From Bordetella parapertussis (GTDB lineage: Bacteria > Pseudomonadota > Gammaproteobacteria > Burkholderiales > Burkholderiaceae_C), in contig CAMCNE010000031.1 in NCBI GenBank assembly GCA_945875935.1, positions 1-23,122 on the forward strand: DNA of 23,122 nucleotides. The letters are read 5' to 3'. Every line of letters begins with the position of its first letter. Positions within the stretch are counted from its first letter, which is position 1. Shown here piece by piece: positions 1-13,312 of the stretch. The translations under genes were made by a program, and so were the position numbers. The notes below the pieces were generated by a model. That model made no database searches and had not been told where the DNA came from. It saw only the letters and a program-made list of their open reading frames with translations.

Positions 1-2006
<2,006 letters not shown>

Positions 2007-2010
<4 letters not shown>

Positions 2011-2909
2011 GCGCGGTACTCCGGCTTGCGTGCCCAGCGCACGAGTGCCTCGCGGGTGACCAGCAGCACCGCGTTGTCGCCGGCGCTGGTCTCCAGCCAC
2101 GCCACCTCGAGCCGCCTGAAGGCGCTCTCGAAGTGCGGGCGCTCGTTGCCGATCTCGAGCACCAGCACGCCGATGTCGGTCAGCCGTGCGGCGGCTTCGC
2201 TCACGATGCGGCGCACCAAGTCCATGCCGTCTTCGCCGCCGGCCAGCGCGAGCGCGGGCTCGTGCTGGTATTCGGCGGGCAGCTTGGCCATGCTGCGCGA
2301 ATTGACGTAAGGCGGGTTGCACACGATGAGGTCGTAGGTGCCGCTCACGTTGTTCAACAGGTCCGACTGGCTCAGCGTGATGCGCTTGCCCAGCTTGTGA
2401 CGATCGACGTTCAGCCGGGCCACGGCCAGCGCGTCTTCGCTGATGTCGCAGGCATCGACCGTGATCTCGGGAAAGGCGAGCGCGGCGATCACCGCCAGGC
2501 TGCCGTTGCCGGTGCACAGATCGAGCACGCGCTCGGTGCGATCGGACAGCCATGCGTCCAGCGTGCCCTGGCCTTCGCCATCGACCAGCAACTCGGCGAT
2601 GAACGAGCGCGGCACGATGACACGCTCATCCACATAGAACGGCACGTTTTGCAGCCAGGCTTCGCGGGTGATGTAGGCCGCGGGCAGGCGGCTTTCGATG
2701 CGGCGGGTGATGAGCTCGACGGCCTTGGCTTCGGCCTCGGCCGACATCTCCTGCTTGGCGTGCTCTTCCAGCGAGTCCAGGTCCATGCCCAGGCTCCACA
2801 GCACCAGCCAGGCGGCTTCGTCGAAGGCGTTGGCAGTGCCGTGCCCAAAAGAAACGCCCGCCTTCTTGAGGCGGGCGGCTTCGCGCGTGATCAGATCGAG
2901 CAGGGTCAT
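2007..2909 (-). CDS. prmB: 50S ribosomal protein L3 N5-glutamine methyltransferase
   Basis: S-adenosylmethionine-dependent methyltransferase that modifies a glutamine of ribosomal protein L3. The 300-residue product has the family layout: a helical N-terminal domain with FGHGTANAFDEA (21-32), the linker YVDERVIVPRS (about 92-102), SAM motif I DLCTGNG (130-136), an acidic VDACDIS strand (151-157) and the catalytic NPPY at 198-201. Recalled E. coli PrmB is 310 aa and aligns end to end. I chose the ATG at 2909 because it leaves a 35-base gap after the pilU homologue; a GTG at 2969 in the same frame would add 20 residues and overlap that upstream gene. Its stop overlaps the ABC-F start, so two ribosome-related genes are coupled. 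HemK/PrmC is the main alternative, but the GHGT segment and the L3-type N-terminus favour PrmB. Confidence 0.93.
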
Positions 2910-2944
2910 GGGTGAGGGTGTCTCGGGTTCATCTTGGGGTTGGC

Positions 2945-4156
2945 TCAGGTCTTTCCACGCCGCATCCACGGCGGGTCTTCAGAAACCAGCGCAGCACGCG
3001 CAGGTGCCGCCACGTCGACCACGATGTCGGTGAAGACCGGCTCCTCGTGGGTGGGCTCTGGCTTGGCGACGACCTTTTTCGTCTTGCCGGTGTCGTCGTT
3101 TTGCAGCCGCCACATCAGGTTGGTGGGCGAGTCGGCGTAGGCCATGGCTTCGTCTTTGGACACCATGCCCTCTTTGACCAGCCGCGCCAGATCTTGCTCG
3201 AAGGTCTGCGAGCCCTCGGCCATCGACTTTTCCATGGCATCGCGCACGCCGCCGAGATCGCCGGCTTCGATCAGGTCGGACACCAGCTGCGTGTTTTGCA
3301 TCACTTCAACGGTTGGAATGCGCTGGCCGCTCGTGCCGCGCAACAGCCGCTGCGACACCACCGCGCGCAGGCCGGCGGCCAGGTCGGCCAGCATGGTGGG
3401 CCGCGACTCGGGTGGGTAGAACGACAGGATGCGGCTGAGCGCGTGGTAGCTGTTGTTGGCGTGCAGCGTGGACAGCACCAGGTGGCCCGACAGCGAATAC
3501 GACAGAGCCGCGCTCATGGCTTCGCGGTCGCGGATTTCGCCAATCAGGATGCAGTCGGGCGCCTGGCGCAGCGCGTTCTTCAGGCCGATGTTCAGCGTTT
3601 CGGTGTCGCGGCCGACTTCGCGCTGATTGACCACCGACCGCTTGTTGCGAAACAGGAATTCCATCGGATCTTCGATGGTGAGGATGTGGCCGGTCATGTC
3701 TTGGTTGCGCTGCTCGAGCATGGCCGCCAGCGAGGTCGACTTGCCCGCACCGGTCGCACCGACCACCAGGATCAGCCCGCGCTTTTGCAGCGCCAGCGTG
3801 TTCATCAGAGGCGGAAGCTGCAGGCTCTCGAGCGTCGGGATGCTGAACGGGATGAAACGAAACACCGCGGCGATGGTGCCGCGCTGGCGAAACGCGCTCA
3901 GGCGGAACCGACCCACGCCGGCCACGCCCACGCCCACGTTGAGCTCACCGGTGGTGTCGAGCTCTTTGAGCTGCTCCGCGGTAAGAACTTCAGCGAGCAA
4001 CTCGCGCGGCTGGTTGGGCGTGAGCGGCTGATCGCTGAGTTGCAGCATCTCGCCGTTGATCTTGACCTGGACCGGCGTGGAAGCCGACAGGTAGACGTCC
4101 GAGGCCTGGCGCTCGGACATCAGCTTGAAGACCTTCTCCATGTTTCCGCCGCTCAT
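2945..4156 (-). CDS. pilU: PilT/PilU-family type IV pilus retraction ATPase
   Basis: Hexameric motor ATPase of the type II/IV secretion family, expected at the cytoplasmic base of type IV pili where it powers or assists retraction. The 403 residues show an N-terminal PAS-like domain starting EKVFKLM, Walker A GATGAGKST (133-141), Asp box TIEDPMEF (160-167), Walker B CILIGEIRD (202-210) and His box STLHANNSYHAL (229-240). The C-terminal tail (about 350-403) is charged and Pro/Ala rich, a longer tail than PilT has, which favours the PilU side of the family. The ATG at 4156 has a good ribosome site, GGGAG at 4163-4167 (minus), six bases upstream; an ATG five codons later is possible. It sits between dapD and prmB, away from other pilus genes, so it may be an extra paralogue rather than the partner in a pilT-pilU pair; that last point is inference. 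Confidence 0.88.
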   Translation of the reverse strand: MSGGNMEKVFKLMSERQASDVYLSASTPVQVKINGEMLQLSDQPLTPNQPRELLAEVLTAEQLKELDTTGELNVGVGVAGVGRFRLSAFRQRGTIAAVFRFIPFSIPTLESLQLPPLMNTLALQKRGLILVVGATGAGKSTSLAAMLEQRNQDMTGHILTIEDPMEFLFRNKRSVVNQREVGRDTETLNIGLKNALRQAPDCILIGEIRDREAMSAALSYSLSGHLVLSTLHANNSYHALSRILSFYPPESRPTMLADLAAGLRAVVSQRLLRGTSGQRIPTVEVMQNTQLVSDLIEAGDLGGVRDAMEKSMAEGSQTFEQDLARLVKEGMVSKDEAMAYADSPTNLMWRLQNDDTGKTKKVVAKPEPTHEEPVFTDIVVDVAAPARAALVSEDPPWMRRGKT

Positions 4157-4162
4157 GTCGTG

Positions 4163-4167
4163 CTCCC
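4163..4167 (-). promoter_or_regulatory. Ribosome binding site of the pilU homologue
   Basis: GGGAG on the minus strand ends six bases before the ATG at 4156. It supports this start over the internal ATG five codons downstream. Confidence 0.6.
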
Positions 4168-4195
4168 GTGGTGTGCCGAAGACCGCTGTTGAAGA

Positions 4196-5017
4196 TCAGG
4201 CGCGCAGCAAGTCGTTGAGGCTGGTCTTGGCGCGGGTTTGCGCGTCGACCTTCTTGACGATCACCGCGCAGTACAGGCTGTGGGTGCCGTCGGCACTGGG
4301 CAGGTTGCCGCTGACCACCACCGAGCCTGCGGGCACGCGGCCGTAAGTCACCTCGCCGGTGGCGCGGTCGTAGATCTTGGTGCTTTGGCCGATGTACACG
4401 CCCATCGAGATCACCGAGTTTTCTTCGACGATCACGCCTTCGACGATCTCGGAGCGCGCGCCGATGAAGCAGTTGTCTTCGATGATGGTCGGGTTGGCCT
4501 GCAGCGGCTCGAGCACGCCGCCGATGCCCACGCCGCCGCTCAAGTGCACGTTCTTGCCGATCTGCGCACACGAGCCCACGGTGGCCCAGGCGTCGACCAT
4601 GGAGTTTTCGTCGACATAGGCGCCGATGTTCACGAAGCTGGGCATGAGCACCACGTTCTTGGCCAGATAGCTGCCGCGGCGGGCCACGGCCGGCGGCACG
4701 ATGCGCACGCCCGAGGCGCGCACTTCGGCCTCATCGCAGTTCGAGAACTTGGTCTTGACCTTGTCGAAGAAGGTCAGGTCGCCCGAGCGCATCAGCTCGT
4801 TGTCATTGAGCCGAAACGACAGCAGCACGGCTTTCTTGACCCACTGGTTGACCGTCCACTGGCCCACGCTCTGGCGGTCGGCCACACGGATGCGCCCGGC
4901 ATTGAGGTCGGCGATCACCGACTCGACGGCCGCGTTGACTTCGGGGTGGCTGGTGGCGGTGAGCTGGGCGCGGTTGTCCCACGCGGCTTCGATGGTGCTC
5001 TGGAGGTTCTGGGTCAT
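4196..5017 (-). CDS. dapD: 2,3,4,5-tetrahydropyridine-2,6-dicarboxylate N-succinyltransferase
   Basis: Transfers succinyl from succinyl-CoA to tetrahydrodipicolinate, the committed step of the succinylase branch leading to meso-diaminopimelate and lysine. The 273-residue product matches the family length (recalled E. coli DapD 274 aa). It has an N-terminal helical domain (TIEAAWDNRAQL), the segment RIVPPAVARRGSYLAKNVVLMPS, and a left-handed hexapeptide beta-helix with repeats such as NIGAYVDENSMVD and EDNCFIGARSEIVEG, followed by a GVYIGQSTKIYDR segment. The frame is open upstream to 5278, but that part is antisense to dapC in the neighbouring coding direction and carries no family sequence; the ATG at 5017 begins MTQNLQ as expected. 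A 67-base gap separates it from dapC upstream and 39 bases from the pilU homologue downstream. No strong Shine-Dalgarno is visible. Confidence 0.96.
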   Translation of the reverse strand: MTQNLQSTIEAAWDNRAQLTATSHPEVNAAVESVIADLNAGRIRVADRQSVGQWTVNQWVKKAVLLSFRLNDNELMRSGDLTFFDKVKTKFSNCDEAEVRASGVRIVPPAVARRGSYLAKNVVLMPSFVNIGAYVDENSMVDAWATVGSCAQIGKNVHLSGGVGIGGVLEPLQANPTIIEDNCFIGARSEIVEGVIVEENSVISMGVYIGQSTKIYDRATGEVTYGRVPAGSVVVSGNLPSADGTHSLYCAVIVKKVDAQTRAKTSLNDLLRA

Positions 5018-5084
5018 GAGGTGTTTTACGCAGAGATGAACAGTGGGGTGCGGCCTGGCAGCCTCGGGCGGGTCGGGTGTCGGG

Positions 5085-6287
5085 TCACAACGATGCAGCG
5101 TGAGCCACGATGCGGCGGGCGGCTTCAACGCAATCGTCAAGGCCGCAAACCAGGGCGAGTCGGATGCGGCCGGCGCCAGGATTGACGCCGTGCGATTCGC
5201 GGGCCAACAGACTGCCCGGCAACACCGCCACATTGTATTGAGCGAGCAGGCTGCAGGCGTAGGCCACGTCGTCGCCACCGGGGGCGATCTTCGACACGTC
5301 GGCCCACAGGTAGAAGCCGGCGTCGGGCAGCGCCACGTCCATCACCTCGGCCAGCATCGGCGTGACTGCGGCGAACTTGCGGCGGTACTGCTCGCGGTTG
5401 TCGGCCACGTGAGCCTCGTCGTTCCAAGCGGCGATGCTGGCGTGCTGCACGGTGGGGCTCATCGCGCTGCCGTGGTAGGTGCGGTAGAGCAGGAACTGCT
5501 TGAGGATGTCGGCATCACCGGCCACAAAACCCGATCGCATGCCCGGCACGTTGGAGCGCTTGGACAGGCTGGTGAACGCCACCAGACGGCGGAAGTCATC
5601 GCGCCCAAGCTGCTGCGCGGCTTGCAGCGAGCCCAGCGGCGGCTCGTCGCGAAAGTAGATCTCGGAGTAGCACTCGTCAGAGGCGATCACGAAGCCGTGG
5701 CGGTCGCTCAGCTCGAACAGTTTTTGCCATTCGGCCAGCGGCATCACGGAGCCGGTCGGGTTGCCCGGCGAGCACACGTACAGCAACTGCGTGCGCGCCC
5801 AGGTGCTGTCGGGCACGGCGTCCCAGTCGGTGGCGAACTGGCGTGCCGGGTCGCTGTTGACGAACTCGACTTGCGCGCCGGCCAGCAGCGCCGCACCTTC
5901 GTAGATTTGATAGAACGGATTGGGGCACACCACGGTGGCGCCTGCGCGCGTCGGGTCGATCACCGTTTGCGCCAGCGCGAACAGTGCCTCGCGTGAGCCG
6001 TTGACCGGCAGCACCTGACGGGTTTCATCCACCGTGATGCCGTAGCGGCGGGTGATCCACCGGCCGATGGCCGCACGCAGCGCGGGCTCGCCTGCGGTGG
6101 CGGGGTAGCTGGACAGACCCTGCAGGTTGTCGGCCAGCGCTTGCGTCACCAGCGCGGGCGTGGGGTGCTTGGGCTCGCCGATGCCCAGACTGATCGGCCG
6201 CCAAGCCGGGTTGGGCGTGATGTCGAGAGTCAGCGCGCGCAGGCGCTCGAAGGGGTAGGGCTGTAGCCTGGCGAGCAGCGGATTCAT
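5085..6287 (-). CDS. dapC: N-succinyldiaminopimelate aminotransferase
   Basis: Fold-type I PLP aminotransferase expected to convert N-succinyl-2-amino-6-ketopimelate to N-succinyl-diaminopimelate with glutamate. The 400-residue product starts MNPLLARLQPYPFERLR, the typical betaproteobacterial DapC opening, and has SPGNPTG at 173-179, the ASDECYSEIY segment (202-211), the PLP-binding lysine in SLSKRSNVPG (K243) and the substrate arginine in AGRIRLAL near the C-terminus. Function rests on similarity plus position directly upstream of dapD; a generic AspC-like role cannot be excluded from sequence alone but is unlikely here. The frame runs upstream to 6365, but the ATG at 6287 gives the family N-terminus. 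It is divergent from the dienelactone hydrolase gene, with 100 bases between the two starts that must hold promoters for both. Confidence 0.93.
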   Translation of the reverse strand: MNPLLARLQPYPFERLRALTLDITPNPAWRPISLGIGEPKHPTPALVTQALADNLQGLSSYPATAGEPALRAAIGRWITRRYGITVDETRQVLPVNGSREALFALAQTVIDPTRAGATVVCPNPFYQIYEGAALLAGAQVEFVNSDPARQFATDWDAVPDSTWARTQLLYVCSPGNPTGSVMPLAEWQKLFELSDRHGFVIASDECYSEIYFRDEPPLGSLQAAQQLGRDDFRRLVAFTSLSKRSNVPGMRSGFVAGDADILKQFLLYRTYHGSAMSPTVQHASIAAWNDEAHVADNREQYRRKFAAVTPMLAEVMDVALPDAGFYLWADVSKIAPGGDDVAYACSLLAQYNVAVLPGSLLARESHGVNPGAGRIRLALVCGLDDCVEAARRIVAHAASL

Positions 6288-6387
6288 CCGACGATTATCG
6301 GTGCCGCCCCGCTGCTTTGTGATCGTGCCAAAGGGCGCTGAAACCATAATCTGCGGCGACGGCAACGAACGATCTCAAGGAGATTTC
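6288..6387. promoter_or_regulatory. Divergent intergenic region dapC / dienelactone hydrolase
   Basis: This 100-base spacer separates two head-to-head genes and must contain the promoters for the dap cluster (minus) and the hydrolase (plus). On the plus strand CATAAT at 6345-6350 could be a -10 element 38 bases before the ATG, but I find no convincing -35. A short inverted repeat CCGA(6 bases)TCGG lies next to the dapC start. No palindrome typical of a known regulator is obvious. Confidence 0.35.
6377..6382 (+). promoter_or_regulatory. Ribosome binding site of the dienelactone hydrolase gene
   Basis: AAGGAG lies five bases before the ATG at 6388, a near-consensus site. It fixes the start 29 codons inside a longer open frame beginning at 6301. 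Confidence 0.75.
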
Positions 6388-7188
6388 ATGCAACCCGACA
6401 ACGATGGCTACGCGGCGGCGGCCAACCCCCTGATGGCACAAGTGATCACCACCGACACACTGGGCCTGGTGGCCGGCGAGGTGAGCATCGCGGTGGACGA
6501 TGGCCAGATTCCGGGCTACTGCGCCCGGCCGGCCGCGCCGGGTCAGCATCCGGTGGTGCTGGTGGTGCAGGAGATCTTCGGCGTGCACGAGCACATCCGC
6601 GACGTGTGCCGCCGGCTGGCCAAGCAGGGCTACTTCGCCATCGCGCCCGATCTTTACGTGCGCCAAGGCGATGTGTCGCAACTGGCCGACATCCCCGAAA
6701 TCTTCTCGAAGGTGGTGCTGAAGGTGCCCGACGCGCAGGTCTGTGCCGATCTCGATGCCGCGCTGGCGTTCGCGCGTGCCAGCGGGCATGCCGATGCCGA
6801 TCGCTGCGCTTTGGTTGGTTTTTGCTGGGGCGGTCGCATCGCCTGGGTCTACGCAGCGCACAACCCGAAGCTCAAGGCGGCGGTGTCGTACTACGGGCTG
6901 CTCGAAGGCATGAAGTCAGACATCCGCGCGCAAGACCCGCTCGATTTGGCCTCGCAGCTCGAGGTGCCGGTGCTCGGGCTGTACGCCGGACACGACGACT
7001 ATGTGCAGCCCGAGGCCATCGTCCGCATGCAAGCCGGCATCGAGCAATCAGCCAGCGGCTCGCAGATCGTGGTGTTTCCGAATGTCGATCACGGCTTCAA
7101 CGCCGACTACCGGCCCACCTACAACCGCAGCGCCGCGAACTACGCCTGGAAGCTCGCGGGCGACTGGTTCAAAGACCACGGCGTGTGA
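6388..7188 (+). CDS. Dienelactone hydrolase family protein
   Basis: Alpha/beta hydrolase of the dienelactone hydrolase (carboxymethylenebutenolidase) family, probably cytoplasmic. The 266 residues contain the family core VLVVQEIFGVHEHIRDVCRRLA (57-78), the nucleophile elbow GFCWGG with Cys146, the acid in AGHDDYVQP (Asp203 or Asp204) and the histidine in NVDHGFN (His235), giving the Cys-Asp-His triad of the family. The start follows AAGGAG. True chlorocatechol-pathway enzymes lie in ortho-cleavage clusters; no such genes are here, so the substrate is unknown and a general esterase or detoxification role is as likely as lactone hydrolysis. No signal peptide is seen. It converges on the HDOD gene, with 3 bases between the two stop codons. 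Confidence 0.88.
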   Translation: MQPDNDGYAAAANPLMAQVITTDTLGLVAGEVSIAVDDGQIPGYCARPAAPGQHPVVLVVQEIFGVHEHIRDVCRRLAKQGYFAIAPDLYVRQGDVSQLADIPEIFSKVVLKVPDAQVCADLDAALAFARASGHADADRCALVGFCWGGRIAWVYAAHNPKLKAAVSYYGLLEGMKSDIRAQDPLDLASQLEVPVLGLYAGHDDYVQPEAIVRMQAGIEQSASGSQIVVFPNVDHGFNADYRPTYNRSAANYAWKLAGDWFKDHGV

Positions 7189-7191
7189 GGC

Positions 7192-8514
7192 TCAGGCGTT
7201 GCGATGCACCGCCATCGCCCAACGCCACGCGCTGTCTGACAGCGCCATCACCCGCTCGGTGCCGCCGAACTGCGCGGCCACCGAGTCCACCACGTCGAGA
7301 TCGTGGCGCTCGAGCGCCTCGCTCAGCGTGAGCATCGCGTGCCACGGGCCGCTGCGATCGAGCAGCGCGTTGTGTGCCGGTTCGCTCAGGCGCAGTGGCT
7401 GCAGGGCCTGCGACATGGGCACTTCGAGCATCACGTTGAGCAGCGACAGCAGCCCCACGGTGAACAGCGCATCAGGTGGCTCGGTGCCGCACTCGCGTGC
7501 CAGCAACTCGAGCATGCGAGCGCGCGCGAGCGAGACTTCCTGCAGCGCGCGCGATGAGCGCCGACCGCTGACTGCGGCCAGCAGCAGCACCGACAGCCAC
7601 CGGTACAGCTCCGAGCGGCCGAGGATCAGCACCGCCTGATCGATGGATTCAACCGACCGCGTCAGACCCATCGCGGGGCTGTTCACGTGGCGCAGCAATC
7701 GGTAGCACAGACCGACATCGCCACGCAGATCGCGCGTGAGATCGCCCAACGGCTGGCGCTCGTCGCGCACCGCATTGAGCAGCCCGATGATGCGCAACAC
7801 ATCGCCGTTGAGCGCCCTTTGCCGGGGTGCGGCGACTTGGGTGTTGAAGCTGCCGCTGGCCAGCGTGGCGCCGGCAGCCAGCGCACGCTCGATGCCATCG
7901 ACGTCAGGCAAGCCGGTGGCGATGATGGCGTCGGTGGCGCCGGCCTTGCGCAAGGCGCCCACGGCGGCGATCAGCGGCTCGATGCCGCCAGCGTCCATGG
8001 CCATCACGGTGAAGTCGAATTTGACGGCGCCGGCTGGCGCTTGCGCGGGCGACAGCTGCGTGCCCACACGCACGCCGCAGCCGCGCAAGGCAGCCAGCAG
8101 CTTGGACATGTCTTCTTCGCTGGCGGCGGTGTTTTCGGCGGCTGGTCTCAGACACAGCCAGGCGCCCGCGGGCAGCTGGGCGATCACGTCCGGGCGCATG
8201 AGCAAGTCGGCACTCAGACTGGCCAGCGCGATCTGCTCGGCTTCGACGGCCGGGCGCATGGCCAGCATCAGCGAAATGGCATGCGCTGCGTGCGCCACCG
8301 GATCGGCGCGGCGGCGCAGTCGGTCCTCGATCGAGGCGGCCAGGGTGAACTCGAATCCGGCCACATCGCCGTTGGCGGCCACCAGCGGGCGGCGCACGCC
8401 GGGCACCGGGGCGGCCTGCTCGCTCGAGCTTGTCAGCTTCACCGGTGGGGCAGGCACGGCGGGCGTGGCGGCCGCATCTTTGCCGCCAAGCAGGCGCGAG
8501 AACCAGTTCTTCAT
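7192..8514 (-). CDS. HDOD domain protein with degenerate EAL-like N-terminal half
   Basis: Putative signalling or regulatory protein, 440 residues. The C-terminal half (about 230-410) fits the HDOD fold: a helical run with LLNAVRDERQPLGDLTRDLR, then LCYRLLRHVNSPAMGL and SIDQAVLILGRSELYRWLS. HDOD domains are HD-like but lack phosphohydrolase metal residues. The first half resembles an EAL domain in outline (RRPLVAANGDVAGFEF near 41-56; later VKFDFTVMAMD and GATLASGSF), but the EAL motif is absent (FEFTL occupies its place), so cyclic-di-GMP hydrolysis is not expected. This arrangement matches the YuxH-like EAL-HDOD group. An Ala/Pro-rich N-terminus (about 12-40) looks disordered. It is divergent from smc and convergent with the hydrolase, so probably monocistronic. 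The partner and signal are unknown. Confidence 0.8.
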   Translation of the reverse strand: MKNWFSRLLGGKDAAATPAVPAPPVKLTSSSEQAAPVPGVRRPLVAANGDVAGFEFTLAASIEDRLRRRADPVAHAAHAISLMLAMRPAVEAEQIALASLSADLLMRPDVIAQLPAGAWLCLRPAAENTAASEEDMSKLLAALRGCGVRVGTQLSPAQAPAGAVKFDFTVMAMDAGGIEPLIAAVGALRKAGATDAIIATGLPDVDGIERALAAGATLASGSFNTQVAAPRQRALNGDVLRIIGLLNAVRDERQPLGDLTRDLRGDVGLCYRLLRHVNSPAMGLTRSVESIDQAVLILGRSELYRWLSVLLLAAVSGRRSSRALQEVSLARARMLELLARECGTEPPDALFTVGLLSLLNVMLEVPMSQALQPLRLSEPAHNALLDRSGPWHAMLTLSEALERHDLDVVDSVAAQFGGTERVMALSDSAWRWAMAVHRNA

Positions 8515-8636
8515 GGCTCGATGCTATCATCGCGCGCTGTCTGAAAGCCCCCTAGAAAAGGGTTTTTTGTCATTCAAATCAAGCACTTAAGCGAAACCGC
8601 CAGAGCGGTCAGCAGCGGAGTTTTATCCCCTCGTCC
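8515..8636. promoter_or_regulatory. Divergent intergenic region HDOD gene / smc
   Basis: This 122-base spacer is noticeably AT-richer than its surroundings. On the plus strand it holds a small hairpin with a T-run (8550-8568) and a second hairpin ACCGC-CAGA-GCGGT at 8596-8609, then GGAG at 8617-8620, 16 bases before the smc ATG (long for a ribosome site). TTGTCA at 8567-8572 resembles a -35 element but no convincing -10 follows at the right distance. No small open frame is supported. Confidence 0.4.
8550..8568 (+). terminator. Weak terminator-like hairpin with T6 upstream of smc
   Basis: CCCT (8550-8553), a five-base loop and AGGG (8559-8562) are followed directly by six T (8563-8568). The stem is only 4 bp, so this is a weak intrinsic terminator at best. 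No plus-strand gene ends before it; if real, it would act as an attenuator in the smc leader or end a small RNA. Confidence 0.3.
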
Positions 8637-12157
<3,521 letters not shown>

Positions 12158-12161
<4 letters not shown>

Positions 12162-13279
12162 GCGACAACCTGACCGTGGCGCTGGTGGCCGCTGGCGTGG
12201 TGCTGCTGGTGGCTGTGCTGGCGCAGGGCGTGTGGCAGGCGCGCCGCGCCAGCCCCAAGAAGGCCGAGCCCGGCAACAGCCGCTTCGAGCCCCGCGAGCC
12301 GGGCATGGGTGAGACCGACACCGCCGGCGCGCAGGACACCGTTCCCGGCGAGCCGCCTGGATTCGATGACCCTGACGGGCGCATCGCGCCTCATCTGGAC
12401 GAGGGCAGCGCCACGCTCGAAGGCGCCGTGGCCGGCCGTTCGCTGCGTCGTCGCGTGCTGCCGCGCGTCGATGCGCTGATCGATGTGGTGGTGCCGCTCA
12501 CGCTGGAGTCGCCGATCAGTGGCGAGGCGGTGCTGTCGCACCAGCCCGGAAGCCGCCGCGCGGGCAGCAAGCCGTTTTTCATCGAAGGCCTCAACACCGA
12601 CGACGGCCTGTGGGAATCGCCCGCGCCCGGCCAGCGCTACAGCGAACTGCAAGCCGGCTTGCAACTGGCCAACCGCAGCGGCGCGCTCAACGAGATCGAG
12701 TACTCCGAGTTCGTGCACAAGCTGCAGGACTTTGCCGAGGCGGTGGGCGCCATGGCCGACTTTCCCGACATGATGGATGTGGCCGGTCGGGCCCGCGAGC
12801 TCGACGCCTTTGCCGGCGACCATGACGCGCAGATGGTGCTGCTGCTGCGTGCACGCTCGGCCGCCTGGAGCGTGGGCTATGTGCTGCAGCAGGCCTCGAA
12901 CCATGGATTCGTGCCTGGCGTGCTGCCCGGGCGTTTGGTGCTGCCGTCCGATGAGGACGATGCGCCGCCGGTGCTCACGCTCAATTTCGATCCGCAGGCC
13001 GCGCTGTCGGACGACCCCAATCAGGCCGCGCTGCGCGAGCTGACGCTGGGCTTCGATGTGGCGCAAACCGATGCCACCAAGTCGCCCTTTGCCTCCTGGC
13101 AGGCCAGTGCCACCGGCCTGGCCCGCGACCTCGACGCCGGCATGGTCGACGACCGCGGGCAGCCGCTCACGCCTGACAGCTTCGCCTTCATCGATGGTGA
13201 GCTGGTGCGCTTGTACGAAGCGCTCGCAGCGCGCGATCTGGCTGCCGGCTCGGCTGCAGCCCGGCGGCTGTTCAGCTGA
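12158..13279 (+). CDS. zipA: Cell division protein ZipA, FtsZ-interacting
   Basis: Inner-membrane division protein that anchors FtsZ filaments at the septum. The 373 residues begin with one N-terminal membrane segment (about 7-26, VALVAAGVVLLVAVLAQGVW) followed by basic residues, then an acidic, Pro/Gly-rich linker, and a C-terminal ZipA FtsZ-binding domain (about 225-365; WSVGYVLQQASNHGFVPG through PDSFAFIDGELVRLYEAL). The topology, short N-terminal anchor with the domain in the cytoplasm, fits the family. Between anchor and C-terminal domain lies a segment (about 95-220) with PLTLESPISGEAVL and KPFFIEGLN, seen in betaproteobacterial members. The gene is translationally coupled to smc and lies 33 bases before ligA; smc-zipA-ligA is a known proteobacterial order. 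Sequence similarity in ZipA is low in general, so context contributes to the call. Confidence 0.88.
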
Positions 13280-13312
13280 GTTGGCTGTGTCGCTGCTGCG
13301 CTGCTGAACGCG

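Noticed and set aside
2011..2553. N-terminal extension of the ABC-F frame by about 180 residues
   Set aside because: It overlaps prmB in another frame, is Arg/Gln-rich nonsense, and the family N-terminus begins at the ATG at 2010.
6301..6387. Longer N-terminus for the dienelactone hydrolase
   Set aside because: AAGGAG at 6377-6382 fits the ATG at 6388, and the extra 29 residues have no family similarity and would cover the divergent promoter region.
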